Assembly: GCF_027257955.1 (NCBI RefSeq)
Contig: NZ_JANZNQ010000017.1
Span: 1 to 64,000 of the forward strand
Source of the DNA: Zhongshania aquatica
GTDB lineage: Bacteria; Pseudomonadota; Gammaproteobacteria; Pseudomonadales; Spongiibacteraceae
Direction: 5' to 3'
Length of the DNA: 64,000 nucleotides
In this document: positions 52,392 to 61,111 of the stretch, piece after piece
How the letters are laid out: each line of letters opens with the position of its first letter
Numbering within the stretch: position 1 is the first letter of the stretch
Program-made: the position numbers and the translations under genes
The notes under the pieces: generated by a model
Told to the model about the DNA's origin: nothing
Database searches by the model: none
What the model saw: only the letters and a program-made list of their open reading frames with translations

Positions 52392-53182
52392 TACGCGTTC
52401 TTCCACTCTGGGCTGCGTTTTTCAAGGAAGGCATTCACACCCTCTTTTTGATCCAATGTGTCGAACAACTGAATAAAGCGCTCCCGCTCTAACAGTAAGC
52501 CCTGTGGCATTACCGCTTCGCGTGGCTTGTGGATCAGCTCTTTACAGAAGGTCACAGACACAGGGCTTTGTTGGGCAACCTGCGCCGCCAACGCCAATGC
52601 AGCTTCTTTAGACTTGCCAGACTCAACCACTTCCTCTACCAAACCCAAGCTCAATGCCTTGTCAGCTTTAATACGCTCGCCACACAAGATAATACGCTTA
52701 GCCCAACCCGGGCCAACCAGGGCGGTTAAGCGCTGAGTACCACCGGCACAGGGTAGCAAGCCCACCTTCGCCTCTGGCAAAGCCAATTGGGCATGGGATT
52801 CTGCAATACGGATATCGCAGGCCAAAGCGCACTCCAAACCGCCACCCATAGCAAAGCCATTCACAGCCGCAATCGACACGCCGCGGAAGTCTGCCAAGGC
52901 CTCAAAGGCCTGACCGAATTTCAAACCAATATCCTGAGCGACAGCTTTGTCGCCACTGGCGAACATTTTTAAATCTGCACCTGCTGAGAAAAATTTCTCA
53001 CCGGCACCAGTAATAACCAAGCTGTAGATATTTTTGTCGGCGTTTAAATTAGCGATTAACTCGCGCATGCCACTTAATGACTCTGAGTCCCACGTATTCG
53101 CACCAGGGTTGTCAATAGTGATCAATGCTGTGTGTTCAATGATTTCTACTTTTAGTTTTTCCGTGGGACTGTAGTTGCTCAC
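52391..53182 (-). CDS. Enoyl-CoA hydratase (methacrylyl-CoA hydratase)
   Basis: The 263-residue crotonase has GAGEKFFSAGADLKMF (about 58-73), NGFAMGGGLECALACDIRIA (about 107-126) with the first catalytic Glu, and LPEAKVGLLPCAGGTQRL (about 132-149) with the second Glu. Both acids are present, so hydration activity is expected. In this operon it should act on methacrylyl-CoA. It overlaps the acyl-CoA dehydrogenase gene by four bases. Confidence 0.9.
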   Translation of the reverse strand: MSNYSPTEKLKVEIIEHTALITIDNPGANTWDSESLSGMRELIANLNADKNIYSLVITGAGEKFFSAGADLKMFASGDKAVAQDIGLKFGQAFEALADFRGVSIAAVNGFAMGGGLECALACDIRIAESHAQLALPEAKVGLLPCAGGTQRLTALVGPGWAKRIILCGERIKADKALSLGLVEEVVESGKSKEAALALAAQVAQQSPVSVTFCKELIHKPREAVMPQGLLLERERFIQLFDTLDQKEGVNAFLEKRSPEWKNA

Positions 53183-54339
53183 TTAATCACCTCCAAGGCG
53201 CCTTCTATTAATAAACGTCGGCCAATAATGACCCGCATAATTTCATTTGTACCTTCCAGAATCTGATGCACGCGGCTGTCGCGAACATGACGTTCCAGAG
53301 GGTATTCTTTAATGTATCCATAACCACCGTGCAGTTGCAGGGCGTCATTACAAATTGTAAAACAGACATCGGTGACAAAGCGTTTCGCCATGGCGCAGTA
53401 GGTACTAGCTTCAGGATCGCCGCTATCAAGCTTAAACGCGGCCAAACGCACCATTTGCCGCGCCGCTACCAAATCAGTAGTCATGTCGGCTAGCTTAAAC
53501 TGAGTGTTCTGAAAATCAGCAATCGCCTGCCCAAATTGCTTACGCTCTTTAACGTACTCAATGGTTGTTTCCAGCGCAGCTTGGGCGGTACCGATAGAGC
53601 AGGTGGCAATATTGATGCGTCCGCCATCTAAGCCCTTCATGGCAATTTTGAAACCTTCACCTTCTTTACCGAGTATATTTGCTGCGGGAACCACCACGTC
53701 TTCAAAGGTCACGGTGCGTGTTGGCTGGCTATTCCAGCCCATTTTTTCTTCTTTCTTTCCGTAGCTTACACCTGGCGCATCGGCGGGAATGGCAAAGGCG
53801 CTAATACCCTTGGGGCCATCAGTACCAGTGCGAAGCATAACCACTAGTAAGTCTGTGGAACCGGCGCCGGAGATAAACATTTTGCTACCGTTAACGATGT
53901 AATTATCGCCATTTGCACGCGCAGTACTGCGTAAATTACCTGCATCGGAACCAGCACTGGGCTCGGTTAAGCAATAGGAGGCCAACTTTTCGCCCATGAC
54001 CAAATCACCACACCACTCCTCGATCAGAGCAGGCTTACCGTAGGTGCCCACCATGCTGGTGGCCATATTGTGAATGGTCAAAAACGCAGCTGTTGACGTG
54101 CAGCCTCTAGCCAGTTCTTCAACAATGACACTGGTATCGAGACGACTCATGCCTAAGCCGCCGGCATCTTCGGGGGTGTACATTCCCATAAAGCCAAGCT
54201 CACCCGCTTGCTTGAGTGCGTCTTTAGGGAAAATATGCTCTGCATCCCACTGAGCCGCATTTGGCTTGAACACACCGTCGGCAAATGACCGCGCACTTTC
54301 GGCGAACGCTTTTTGATCGTCGGAAAGGTTAAAGTCCAT
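53179..54339 (-). CDS. Acyl-CoA dehydrogenase (isobutyryl-CoA dehydrogenase)
   Basis: The 386-residue FAD flavoprotein has ASYCLTEPSAGSDAGNL (about 120-136), MFISGAGSTDLLVV, CAMAKRFVTDVCF, LQLHGGYGYIKEYPLERHVR (about 338-357) and the catalytic Glu in QILEGTNEIMR (about 366-376). The presence of valine-pathway genes behind it makes isobutyryl-CoA the likely substrate. It begins 69 bases after the aldehyde dehydrogenase stop, with a terminator between them. Confidence 0.92.
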   Translation of the reverse strand: MDFNLSDDQKAFAESARSFADGVFKPNAAQWDAEHIFPKDALKQAGELGFMGMYTPEDAGGLGMSRLDTSVIVEELARGCTSTAAFLTIHNMATSMVGTYGKPALIEEWCGDLVMGEKLASYCLTEPSAGSDAGNLRSTARANGDNYIVNGSKMFISGAGSTDLLVVMLRTGTDGPKGISAFAIPADAPGVSYGKKEEKMGWNSQPTRTVTFEDVVVPAANILGKEGEGFKIAMKGLDGGRINIATCSIGTAQAALETTIEYVKERKQFGQAIADFQNTQFKLADMTTDLVAARQMVRLAAFKLDSGDPEASTYCAMAKRFVTDVCFTICNDALQLHGGYGYIKEYPLERHVRDSRVHQILEGTNEIMRVIIGRRLLIEGALEVIK

Positions 54340-54373
54340 ATTGTTCTCTTTTATTTAGACTGATAAATAACAA

Positions 54374-54395
54374 AACGCCGCAATAAAGCGGCGTT
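54374..54395 (-). terminator. Hairpin between aldehyde dehydrogenase and acyl-CoA dehydrogenase genes
   Basis: AACGCCGC / GCGGCGTT is a perfect 8-bp stem with a 6-base loop; on the minus strand it is followed by TTGTTATTT. It can reduce transcription from the aldehyde dehydrogenase gene into the valine operon. Confidence 0.75.
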
Positions 54396-54407
54396 ATACG
54401 CGATTGA

Positions 54408-55826
54408 TTACTTAAACTTGTCCATTACTTTGCCGAACAGCTCTTCATCAGTTGGAATCACTTTGGTGACAGCCAATGGCTTAGATACCCAAGTTTCGTT
54501 AATCAGATCGCGCCATGTGATGTTGTTATTGGTGCTATTACCACCCCAAGAGCCACAGCCCAAAGAGAAGGTTTGACGCATGCCATTCCACAAGTTACCG
54601 CTGTTAGACGGCGCTTGTGGTTGGTTAACCATAACCCGTGAGGTTTTAGTCGCGTAGGCAAACTTCATGATGTTCTCATCGCTATAGGAGTAAATACCAC
54701 ATGAATGACCTTGACCTTGGTAGGCTTGGATCGCATTGGTCATCGCAATAGCGCCATCAATATCTTTCACGGTGTAGAACGCCATCACAACTGACATTTT
54801 CTCGCCAGAGAAAGGGTGCTCTGGACCCGCGCCGGTTTCAGGAACGATAAAGAAGGTTTTGCCCTCAGGCAAATCAATACCCGCCATTTCTGCTAACACG
54901 GTCGCTGGCTGAGCAACGATGCGCGCCGCAATGTGGCCGTCTTCCCAAATAATGCCCTGCAATTTCGCCTTTTCTTCTGCATTACAAATGTAACCGCCCT
55001 GCGCTTGAAGCTTCTCAAGCAGCGCTTCAACATTTGATTCAAAGGCGATTACCGCGTTATCAGAAGAGCACGATGCGGCTAAATCTAAGGTTTTAGAGAT
55101 GCGAATTTTTTCAGCCGCTTCGTCTAGATCCGCGGTGTCATCGACAGTAATAACCGCATTACCCGCGCCCACACCAAGTGCAGGAGTACCACTTGAATAG
55201 GCAGACTTAACCATTGGCGCGCCGCCAGTAGCTAAAATACGATCACACTGCTTCATTAATTCTGCGGTACCTTCCATAGACGGGCTGTCCATAGAAATAA
55301 CCAAGTCTTCTGGCGCGCCACAGGCTTTAAGAGCTTCGCGCATCAAATCGCAGATCATTTTATTGGTAAGTTTTGAGCGTGGGTGGGGTGCAACGATAAT
55401 TGAATTACGTCCTTTCACCGCCGAGATAGCCTTAATCACTGGCGTCGCTTCTGGGTTGGTACATGGCGTTAAAGCGCCTATAACACCAACCGGCTTAGCA
55501 ATTTTAACAATATTGCGCTCTTTGTCTTCTTCCAGAATACCCACAGATTTGTCATTAATAATGTCGAACAAGGCCGCGCGGGTTTTCTTAAATATCTTGA
55601 GGAACTTGCCGTCGTAGTTACCGAGTTGGGTTTCTTCTACAGTAAACTTCGCAATCTTCTCAGCCACATCTTGCCGCGCAACCGACCACACCATGGCAGT
55701 AATAAGCTCATCAACCTGTTCTTGGGTATAGTTTGCAATTTGCGCCTGTGCCTTACGCGAACGCTCAACAAGAGACTGAACAAACTTGGCTTCTTCAGAA
55801 GTAGCTGCGGCGGTTTCAACGGCCAT
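54408..55826 (-). CDS. Acylating aldehyde dehydrogenase (EutE/SauS-like)
   Basis: The 472-residue product belongs to the CoA-acylating aldehyde dehydrogenase group: PVGVIGALTPCTNPEATPVI (about 106-125), APHPRSKL, the catalytic Cys in LAASCSSDNAV (about 245-255), and GQGHSCGIYS. Such enzymes (EutE, AdhE N-domain, sulfoacetaldehyde dehydrogenase SauS) convert an aldehyde to acyl-CoA with NAD. In this cluster it may replace MmsA and turn methylmalonate semialdehyde into propionyl-CoA, but sequence alone cannot show that. GGAG before the ATG at 55826 defines the start. It is divergent from the AraC gene. Confidence 0.87.
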   Translation of the reverse strand: MAVETAAATSEEAKFVQSLVERSRKAQAQIANYTQEQVDELITAMVWSVARQDVAEKIAKFTVEETQLGNYDGKFLKIFKKTRAALFDIINDKSVGILEEDKERNIVKIAKPVGVIGALTPCTNPEATPVIKAISAVKGRNSIIVAPHPRSKLTNKMICDLMREALKACGAPEDLVISMDSPSMEGTAELMKQCDRILATGGAPMVKSAYSSGTPALGVGAGNAVITVDDTADLDEAAEKIRISKTLDLAASCSSDNAVIAFESNVEALLEKLQAQGGYICNAEEKAKLQGIIWEDGHIAARIVAQPATVLAEMAGIDLPEGKTFFIVPETGAGPEHPFSGEKMSVVMAFYTVKDIDGAIAMTNAIQAYQGQGHSCGIYSYSDENIMKFAYATKTSRVMVNQPQAPSNSGNLWNGMRQTFSLGCGSWGGNSTNNNITWRDLINETWVSKPLAVTKVIPTDEELFGKVMDKFK

Positions 55827-56030
55827 GGTGTTTCTCCGGGTTATTTTTGTGGCTAACAATAGCGCACGCGGTCAATCCCGTATGCGCGCAAAGAGGGCAC
55901 TATATAAACACATCCCCGCCAGACGTAGGATTGACTATATTGCCGACTTGATGGACTATATTGCGCATGTAACGAAGTTTATTAACCCATCTCACACATA
56001 CTATAAAGCTATATTTAACAAAGGCTTACG

Positions 56031-56903
56031 ATGGCAATCACCTCCGACTGGCCGCTTCCACCATTAGGAATACGCTTTCTCACACCGCAATTTATACAAA
56101 CCCAGCTAGCCGGTCACCCTTTAACCGAGGGCCTATTCCCGGTTGCCATGGGCTACTACCCCGCCGCATTCGGCCATCGAATGCATCGCCAACAAGAAAA
56201 CAGCTACTTACTTATCTACTGCATCGACGGTAAAGGCACATTAATGTGCGATGACAAACGCTACCGAATTCGCAGCGGCGATATTATTCTGCTGCCACCC
56301 AATCACCCCCATGCATATAAAGCTGATACAAAAGACCCTTGGACAATTTATTGGCTTCATTTTAATGGCCGTCTCGCCGACCATTTCTATCAACATATCC
56401 AGCTGAGTACGCCGTCGTTTAATATCGGTGTACAACCACGCGTCGTAAGAATATTTGATGGTCTATCTGAATTAAGGCGAAGTGGCTACCAGCTGGCAGA
56501 GTTCATTCAGGGCGGGCACCAACTCCAAGCTCTACTAAGCTATATCGCCCTTCTGGTGCGTCAGGAACGACCGCAAAGCGGAAAAGCACTGAACTGGGAA
56601 AGGCTGCGCGCAACAATGCAGGAGCATGTACACGGCCAACTTAACTTGGACGAGTTAGCAGCCAGTGCAAAACTCTCAAAATACCACTTCTCCAAAAAAT
56701 TTAAGGCGCACACTGGTCAATCGCCCATACAGTATTTTATTAACATGAAAATCCAACGGGCCTGCTACCTACTCGACAGTACCGGGCAATCCGTAAAACA
56801 AGTTGCCGCGTCGGTGGGTTATGATGATGCGTATTATTTTTCTCGCCTGTTTAAGAAAACTATCGGCGTGGCGCCGAATGAATATCGAACACATCGCCGC
56901 TAA
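56031..56903 (+). CDS. AraC-family transcriptional regulator
   Basis: The 290-residue product has an N-terminal cupin sensor (about 25-110: DKRYRIRSGDIILLPPNHPH) and a C-terminal double HTH (about 195-288: LDELAASAKLSKYHFSKKFK and VKQVAASVGYDDAYYFSRLF). It is divergent from the aldehyde dehydrogenase and valine genes, 204 bases apart, and is likely their activator in response to a pathway intermediate. Confidence 0.9.
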   Translation: MAITSDWPLPPLGIRFLTPQFIQTQLAGHPLTEGLFPVAMGYYPAAFGHRMHRQQENSYLLIYCIDGKGTLMCDDKRYRIRSGDIILLPPNHPHAYKADTKDPWTIYWLHFNGRLADHFYQHIQLSTPSFNIGVQPRVVRIFDGLSELRRSGYQLAEFIQGGHQLQALLSYIALLVRQERPQSGKALNWERLRATMQEHVHGQLNLDELAASAKLSKYHFSKKFKAHTGQSPIQYFINMKIQRACYLLDSTGQSVKQVAASVGYDDAYYFSRLFKKTIGVAPNEYRTHRR

Positions 56904-57343
56904 GCCAAGCTCCCAATGCTGGTACATTGCCAAACACCTCAACAAATTTATCTAAAGCATAATCCAACAATTCTAGTACCCAAAGATCACGAATTCGGCA
57001 TAGATCAAAATTCATCTAATACCATTTCAACAAACCCACCCCAAAACTAAATTACAAAAAATAAAAAATGTGACACATGAATTCACGCCAACCTATATCT
57101 GTGTAATAGCGCTTATTTTTAAGCGTATAAGTATATTTACCAATACAATTTTTAAAAATTATATTTCATTAAACGAGACCAAACTCACAAAAATAACAAT
57201 CAATCATAGGCGCACATTGAGGAAAAAAATTACTTCCGACAGAATGAGCTCATTCGGAAAAAATGAGACCAGCGCTCACCGATGAAGATCTTAATCAGTA
57301 TGACGCTAAATATGATCAGTCTTATCAAACACAAGGATTTATT
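56904..57343. other. AT-rich leader of the repeat protein gene
   Basis: No credible gene. The interval is strongly AT-rich (57,000-57,200). TGTGACACATGAATTCACG near 57070 resembles a poor CRP/Vfr site. A long leader before the secreted repeat protein gene may carry regulation. Confidence 0.35.
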
Positions 57344-57934
57344 ATGAATAAGAAAATGAAAGCACTACTTGGCGGTTTGGCAATAGCTAGTTCAGCAATG
57401 ACAGCGCAGGCGCAAATACCTGTTGTAGGCGGCTTATTAAGCGGCTTGCCTGTCGTAGGCGGCATAGTGGGTGGCGACTTACTTGGCGGCGATTTACTTG
57501 GAGGCCTACCCGTCGTCGGCGGTCTAGCTGGCGGAGATCTACTTGGCAGCTTACCTGTTGTAGGTAGTCTAGCAGGCGGTGACTTACTCGGTGGATTACC
57601 CGTTGTTGGTGGTTTGGCAGACGGCGGCTTACCCGTGCTTGGCAGTTTAACTGGGGGTGGCTTACCCATTATCGGTAGCCTGAGCGGTGGTGGACTACCC
57701 ATAATCGGCGGCCTAACCAGCGGCGGATTACCTGTCATCGGTGGTCTCACCGGTGGTGGCTTGCCGATTGTTGGCACCCTTCCCGTTATTGGTGGCTTAT
57801 TAGACGGAGACCTACTTGGCGGCGGTTTGCCAGTTGTTGACGGCCTTCTCGGTGGCGGCATCCCTCTTGTTGGCGGATTACCCGTTGTTGGTGGCGTGGT
57901 AAGTGGCTTGCCGATTGTTGGCGACATTCTATAA
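57344..57934 (+). CDS. Secreted Gly/Leu/Pro/Val repeat protein (GLPVVGG repeats)
   Basis: The 196-residue product has a Sec signal peptide (MNKKMKALLGGLAIASSAMT, cleavage near AQA, about 23) and then consists only of GLP-V/I-V/I-G-G/S-L repeats (about 15 units: LPVVGG, LPIIGG, LPVIGG and so on), alternating with GGDLLGG blocks. The mature chain has no Lys, Arg, Cys, Trp or Tyr that I can see and only Asp as a charged residue. AAGGA precedes the ATG. I do not know the family; the extreme hydrophobic repeat with regular prolines suggests an insoluble, perhaps extracellular or surface structure. Confidence 0.75.
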   Translation: MNKKMKALLGGLAIASSAMTAQAQIPVVGGLLSGLPVVGGIVGGDLLGGDLLGGLPVVGGLAGGDLLGSLPVVGSLAGGDLLGGLPVVGGLADGGLPVLGSLTGGGLPIIGSLSGGGLPIIGGLTSGGLPVIGGLTGGGLPIVGTLPVIGGLLDGDLLGGGLPVVDGLLGGGIPLVGGLPVVGGVVSGLPIVGDIL

Positions 57935-57960
57935 ACCACATATCCAAAACTATCTCATCA

Positions 57961-57986
57961 AAGCCGAGCACGACGCTCGGCTTTTT
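57961..57986 (+). terminator. Rho-independent terminator of the repeat protein gene
   Basis: AAGCCGAGC / GCTCGGCTT with a 5-base loop, followed by TTTTT, lies 26 bases after the stop codon. Confidence 0.9.
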
Positions 57987-58139
57987 GCTTTTTGCCTATG
58001 GGCATACAAAAATTAAAACAGCAAGAAGTGAAAACAATGGCCGATATGCAGCCCGTATACGCGTCCCGAAAAATCAGCGGCAAGCGCTTAAAATAGCAGC
58101 TATTGAGTAGAAGCAAGCCCAGCTAAAACACTGAGGCGA

Positions 58140-58171
58140 TCCTATAGCTCGGCGAAGGCCGAGCTATAGGA
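58140..58171. repeat. Perfect 14-bp hairpin after yeeN
   Basis: TCCTATAGCTCGGC / GCCGAGCTATAGGA with a 4-base loop is a perfect inverted repeat, seven bases beyond the yeeN stop. No T-run follows, so termination is uncertain; it could be a stabilising element or a repeat-family member. Confidence 0.7.
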
Positions 58172-58177
58172 ACACAA

Positions 58178-58900
58178 TTACGACTCTGGCAATTCCGCGT
58201 TATGGTAAACGTTCTGCACATCATCTAAATCGTTGAGCATATCCATGAATTTTTCAAACATGGGTAAATCATCACCGCCAACGGGAGACGTGTTTTGCGC
58301 TAAAAACTGAATTTCATCCACATCAAAGTCGGTAACCCCCATTTCCATCAATGCCTGCTTGGCTTTGAAATAGTCGGTGTTCGGTGCAAATACCGAGATT
58401 TTTCCACCTTCGTTTTCAATATCGCTGACATCAACATCCGCTTCCATCAAAGCCTCTAATACTGCCTCTTCATCGTCACCACTAAATACAAAAATGGCCG
58501 AATGATCGAACATATGACTGACACTACCTTGGGTACCGATTTTGCTTTTGGTTTTGGTAAAGCATAAACGCACATCGCCAAAGGTACGGTTGGGATTATC
58601 GGTAAGACATTCGATAATAACCATGCAGTTACCGGGGCCATAACCTTCATAACGGGCTAGCGAGAAATCTTCGCCTGCGCCGCCCTTGGCTTTCTCAATG
58701 GCTTTTTCGATAACGTGGGTCGGCACTTGATCTTTCTTGGCACGCTCTATCATGCCACGTAGTGCCAAATTTCCGGCGGGATCAAATCCCCCGGCTTTAG
58801 CACACACGTATATTTCGCGTCCGTATTTACTGTAAACCTTGGCCTTGGCATCTGAGGTTTTGGCCATGGAATCTTTGCGGTTTTGGTAGGCTCTGCCCAT
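58178..58900 (-). CDS. yeeN: YebC/PmpR-family protein, YeeN type
   Basis: The 240-residue product begins [20 protein letters not shown] and has [13 protein letters not shown], the YeeN-type signature distinct from YebC (which starts MAGHSKW). The three-domain fold is expected (N-terminal helical, [17 protein letters not shown] at about 94-110, acidic C-terminal region). Family members bind DNA or assist translation of polyproline-rich stretches (YebC/TACO1). A YebC paralogue should exist elsewhere in the genome. Confidence 0.9.
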   Translation of the reverse strand: MGRAYQNRKDSMAKTSDAKAKVYSKYGREIYVCAKAGGFDPAGNLALRGMIERAKKDQVPTHVIEKAIEKAKGGAGEDFSLARYEGYGPGNCMVIIECLTDNPNRTFGDVRLCFTKTKSKIGTQGSVSHMFDHSAIFVFSGDDEEAVLEALMEADVDVSDIENEGGKISVFAPNTDYFKAKQALMEMGVTDFDVDEIQFLAQNTSPVGGDDLPMFEKFMDMLNDLDDVQNVYHNAELPES

Positions 58901-59004
58901 TGCGCTGCTCCGCTTAAAATAACAAAGACACGGATTTTACAGTCAGGTATTCAGATAGGGAAACTTTTCGTTATATTTCTACGCTCAGCGTAAAAAAAAA
59001 CCAT

Positions 59005-59760
59005 CTATCGTAAAAATGCCTGGCCACCGTCTACCGGTAATGTATGACCGGTGATATAGGCGGCATCAGGGCCACACAGAAAAACGACAACGCGGCCAAC
59101 ATCTTCTTCACAATCCCCTACTCTGCCGAGGGGAACCGTGCTCAAAAACTCTTCTACATCATCCCCTCCGCGCTCAACCCAGCCGCTCATCGCCGGTGAC
59201 ATCGCCAAGGGCATAATGCAATTCACACGGATATTATCTTCGCCCCATTCACAAGCCGCAGCGCGACTTAAGGCTCGCGTCGCCTCCTTAGCCGCTGCAT
59301 AGGCACCAAAGCCAGCAGAGTTCGAGCGCATTGCGGCGGAACTGGCAACATTCACCACACTGCCATCACCGCGTAAAAAGGGGTAGCAGGCTTTCATAAA
59401 CCGCAACGTAGCCAGCGGGCCAGAGTCCATGCCGTCTAGGTATTCATCTTCATTTATTTCGAGAAGGTTGCCGAGCGGCACAATCTGGGCGTTATTTACT
59501 AGAATATCGACGCCACCAAACTCATCAACAATTTCAAGTATGGCCGCATCTATATCTTCGGCCTCGGTGACGTCGCACACAAAGGCCTGCGCTTCGCCGC
59601 CGCGCCGATGAATTTCTGCACAGGTGGCTTCTAAGGTGGCTAAGGTTCGCCCAAGTACCGCAACAATGGCGCCCTCTGCAGCCAAAGCAAATGCAATCCC
59701 TGCCCCAACCCCTTGCCCACCGCCTGTTACCACCGCAATTTTATTTTGCAGAATAGCCAT
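59005..59760 (-). CDS. SDR family oxidoreductase
   Basis: The 251-residue classical SDR has VTGGGQGVGAGIA (about 10-22), NNAQ (about 87-90), catalytic Ser in VASSAAM (about 137-143) and YAAAK (about 152-156), and the C-terminal ITGHTLPVDGGQAF typical of FabG-like enzymes. AGGAGAG before the ATG at 59760 fixes the start. It is 41 bases after the LuxR gene, same strand, so likely co-transcribed with it. The substrate is unknown; a steroid or hydroxyacyl-CoA substrate is possible in this setting. Confidence 0.88.
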   Translation of the reverse strand: MAILQNKIAVVTGGGQGVGAGIAFALAAEGAIVAVLGRTLATLEATCAEIHRRGGEAQAFVCDVTEAEDIDAAILEIVDEFGGVDILVNNAQIVPLGNLLEINEDEYLDGMDSGPLATLRFMKACYPFLRGDGSVVNVASSAAMRSNSAGFGAYAAAKEATRALSRAAACEWGEDNIRVNCIMPLAMSPAMSGWVERGGDDVEEFLSTVPLGRVGDCEEDVGRVVVFLCGPDAAYITGHTLPVDGGQAFLR

Positions 59761-59801
59761 CACACACTCTCCTAGCGACGAATGTGACAAGCTAACAGCG
59801 T

Positions 59802-60923
59802 TTAATCCGCTAGCTGTGCCACGCTTTTCAGAATTAACCGTACCAGCAATGTTTGTCTGCTGACCCCGGTTTTTGAAAAAATCGACCGCAGATGCGTACG
59901 TGCGGTGTTGCGGCTCATACCTAATGCCGCGGAAGCCTCGTCTAGGCTTAAGCCGTCTGCCAATAACAAGGAAAGCTGCGCCTCAGTTGGCGTAAAGCCA
60001 AAGAGCTGAATTATCACAGCTACCGGTGCCTCAGCACCGTATTCTGGATCACTAATGAAAATCGCCACTGTTGGTACTGATTTTCCTTCTGACCACTCGG
60101 TGACTGGCACCGGCCGAGCAATAACGCCCAAATCAGAAAAATCACCGTCACGGGGCACTCTCATCGCTTCTACTACGGTTGGTTCATCACCCGCGCGATG
60201 CTCCAATATTCTATTAATTAAACGTTGTAATTTTTTGGTGGTCGCCTGATCACCCAACAATAACTGGCCGTCTTCCACTCGAACATCTGGCTCGCGAATA
60301 ATTAAATGTTCTGCCATGCGGTTACAGCTTAGCACGCGGCCATTCTCATCAAGAATGATAGTCGCCAATGACAAACTTTCCACTGCACCGGCATACAAAG
60401 CACGCTCAGATTCAACTTTATTCAATCTGACATGGAAACGCAGCGCACGCTCCAAATGAGGCACCAGGGTATAAATTAGATCTCGATCGGCCTTATCAAA
60501 ACTCGGGGAGTTTTCGCCACGAGCAACCCTCAAACCCGCGTTCATTTCTCCCGGCACGAGAATATCAACGCCCAGAGAGTCATATAGACCGGCAGGCTTC
60601 ATACACAATTTGTAAAGCTCGCTGTCTAGCCAATCGTCGCCCGGTACCATTTCCATGAGGCTTTTTACTTCGCCAGGCCGCAGAGATTGAAAGGGGTCCA
60701 TCGCAAATAAACGCTCTTGATAGCGCGCAATGCCTTCCAGATTGCCGCCAACCACCCGTAATACGCCGCGTCCCTTCTCTGAGGGCTGGTTTAATACAAG
60801 GGTAACCGATACCGCGTTCATCATTTTGCAAAGCACGGTCAAGAAATCTTGCCATGGCTCCTCTTCTAAAGGGCCCTGGTAAATTGTAGCAATTAAGTCA
60901 TCAAAAGCGGGGTCAATAAGCAT
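59802..60923 (-). CDS. LuxR-family regulator (TeiR/TesR-like)
   Basis: The 373-residue product has a C-terminal LuxR-type HTH (about 305-365: FGFTPTEAQLSLLLADGLSL, then DEASAALGMSRNTARTHLRS) and an N-terminal sensor with a PAS-like stretch (about 190-215, LATIILDENGRVLSCNRMAE). It lacks an autoinducer domain and resembles the stand-alone LuxR regulators of steroid degradation such as TeiR, by layout and position. The start at 60923 is an estimate; 61013 would add 30 residues with a doubtful hydrophobic run. It lies directly downstream of the meta-cleavage genes. Confidence 0.75.
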   Translation of the reverse strand: MLIDPAFDDLIATIYQGPLEEEPWQDFLTVLCKMMNAVSVTLVLNQPSEKGRGVLRVVGGNLEGIARYQERLFAMDPFQSLRPGEVKSLMEMVPGDDWLDSELYKLCMKPAGLYDSLGVDILVPGEMNAGLRVARGENSPSFDKADRDLIYTLVPHLERALRFHVRLNKVESERALYAGAVESLSLATIILDENGRVLSCNRMAEHLIIREPDVRVEDGQLLLGDQATTKKLQRLINRILEHRAGDEPTVVEAMRVPRDGDFSDLGVIARPVPVTEWSEGKSVPTVAIFISDPEYGAEAPVAVIIQLFGFTPTEAQLSLLLADGLSLDEASAALGMSRNTARTHLRSIFSKTGVSRQTLLVRLILKSVAQLAD

Positions 60924-60986
60924 AATCAGTGGTTTACAGACCTTATTATTTAGTAAGGCGGCCAGTATAACCGAGAAAAGCACGTA

Positions 60987-61104
60987 GAAAAGACCTTCGA
61001 TTGAAGGCCTCAAAATAGTATTGATTCGGACTAAGCCAAATTGGCTATTATAGACTTCCTGAAGGGCAGCTCCGCGAGTATCTAACTTAGCAGCCGCCCT
61101 TCAG
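60987..61104 (-). terminator. Two hairpins after the meta-cleavage operon
   Basis: CTGAAGGGC (61059-61067) and GCCCTTCAG (61096-61104) form a 9-bp stem just beyond the aldolase stop. A second short hairpin, CCTTC-GATT-GAAGG (about 60994-61007), is followed by TTTT on the minus strand. Together they may attenuate transcription into the LuxR gene. Confidence 0.5.
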
Positions 61105-61111
61105 AAATTCG

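Noticed and set aside
57420-57930. CRISPR-like array of short DNA repeats
   Set aside because: The repeat period is irregular, units are in frame and code for a repetitive protein, and there are no spacers of constant size or cas genes.
57325-57939. 204-codon antisense frame across the repeat protein gene, Pro/Thr-rich
   Set aside because: It is a by-product of the regular codon pattern of the GLPVVGG repeats; the sense frame has a signal peptide, a ribosome-binding site and a terminator.
59802-60923. Quorum-sensing LuxR receptor
   Set aside because: There is no autoinducer-binding domain pattern and no luxI gene; length and context suit a catabolic regulator.
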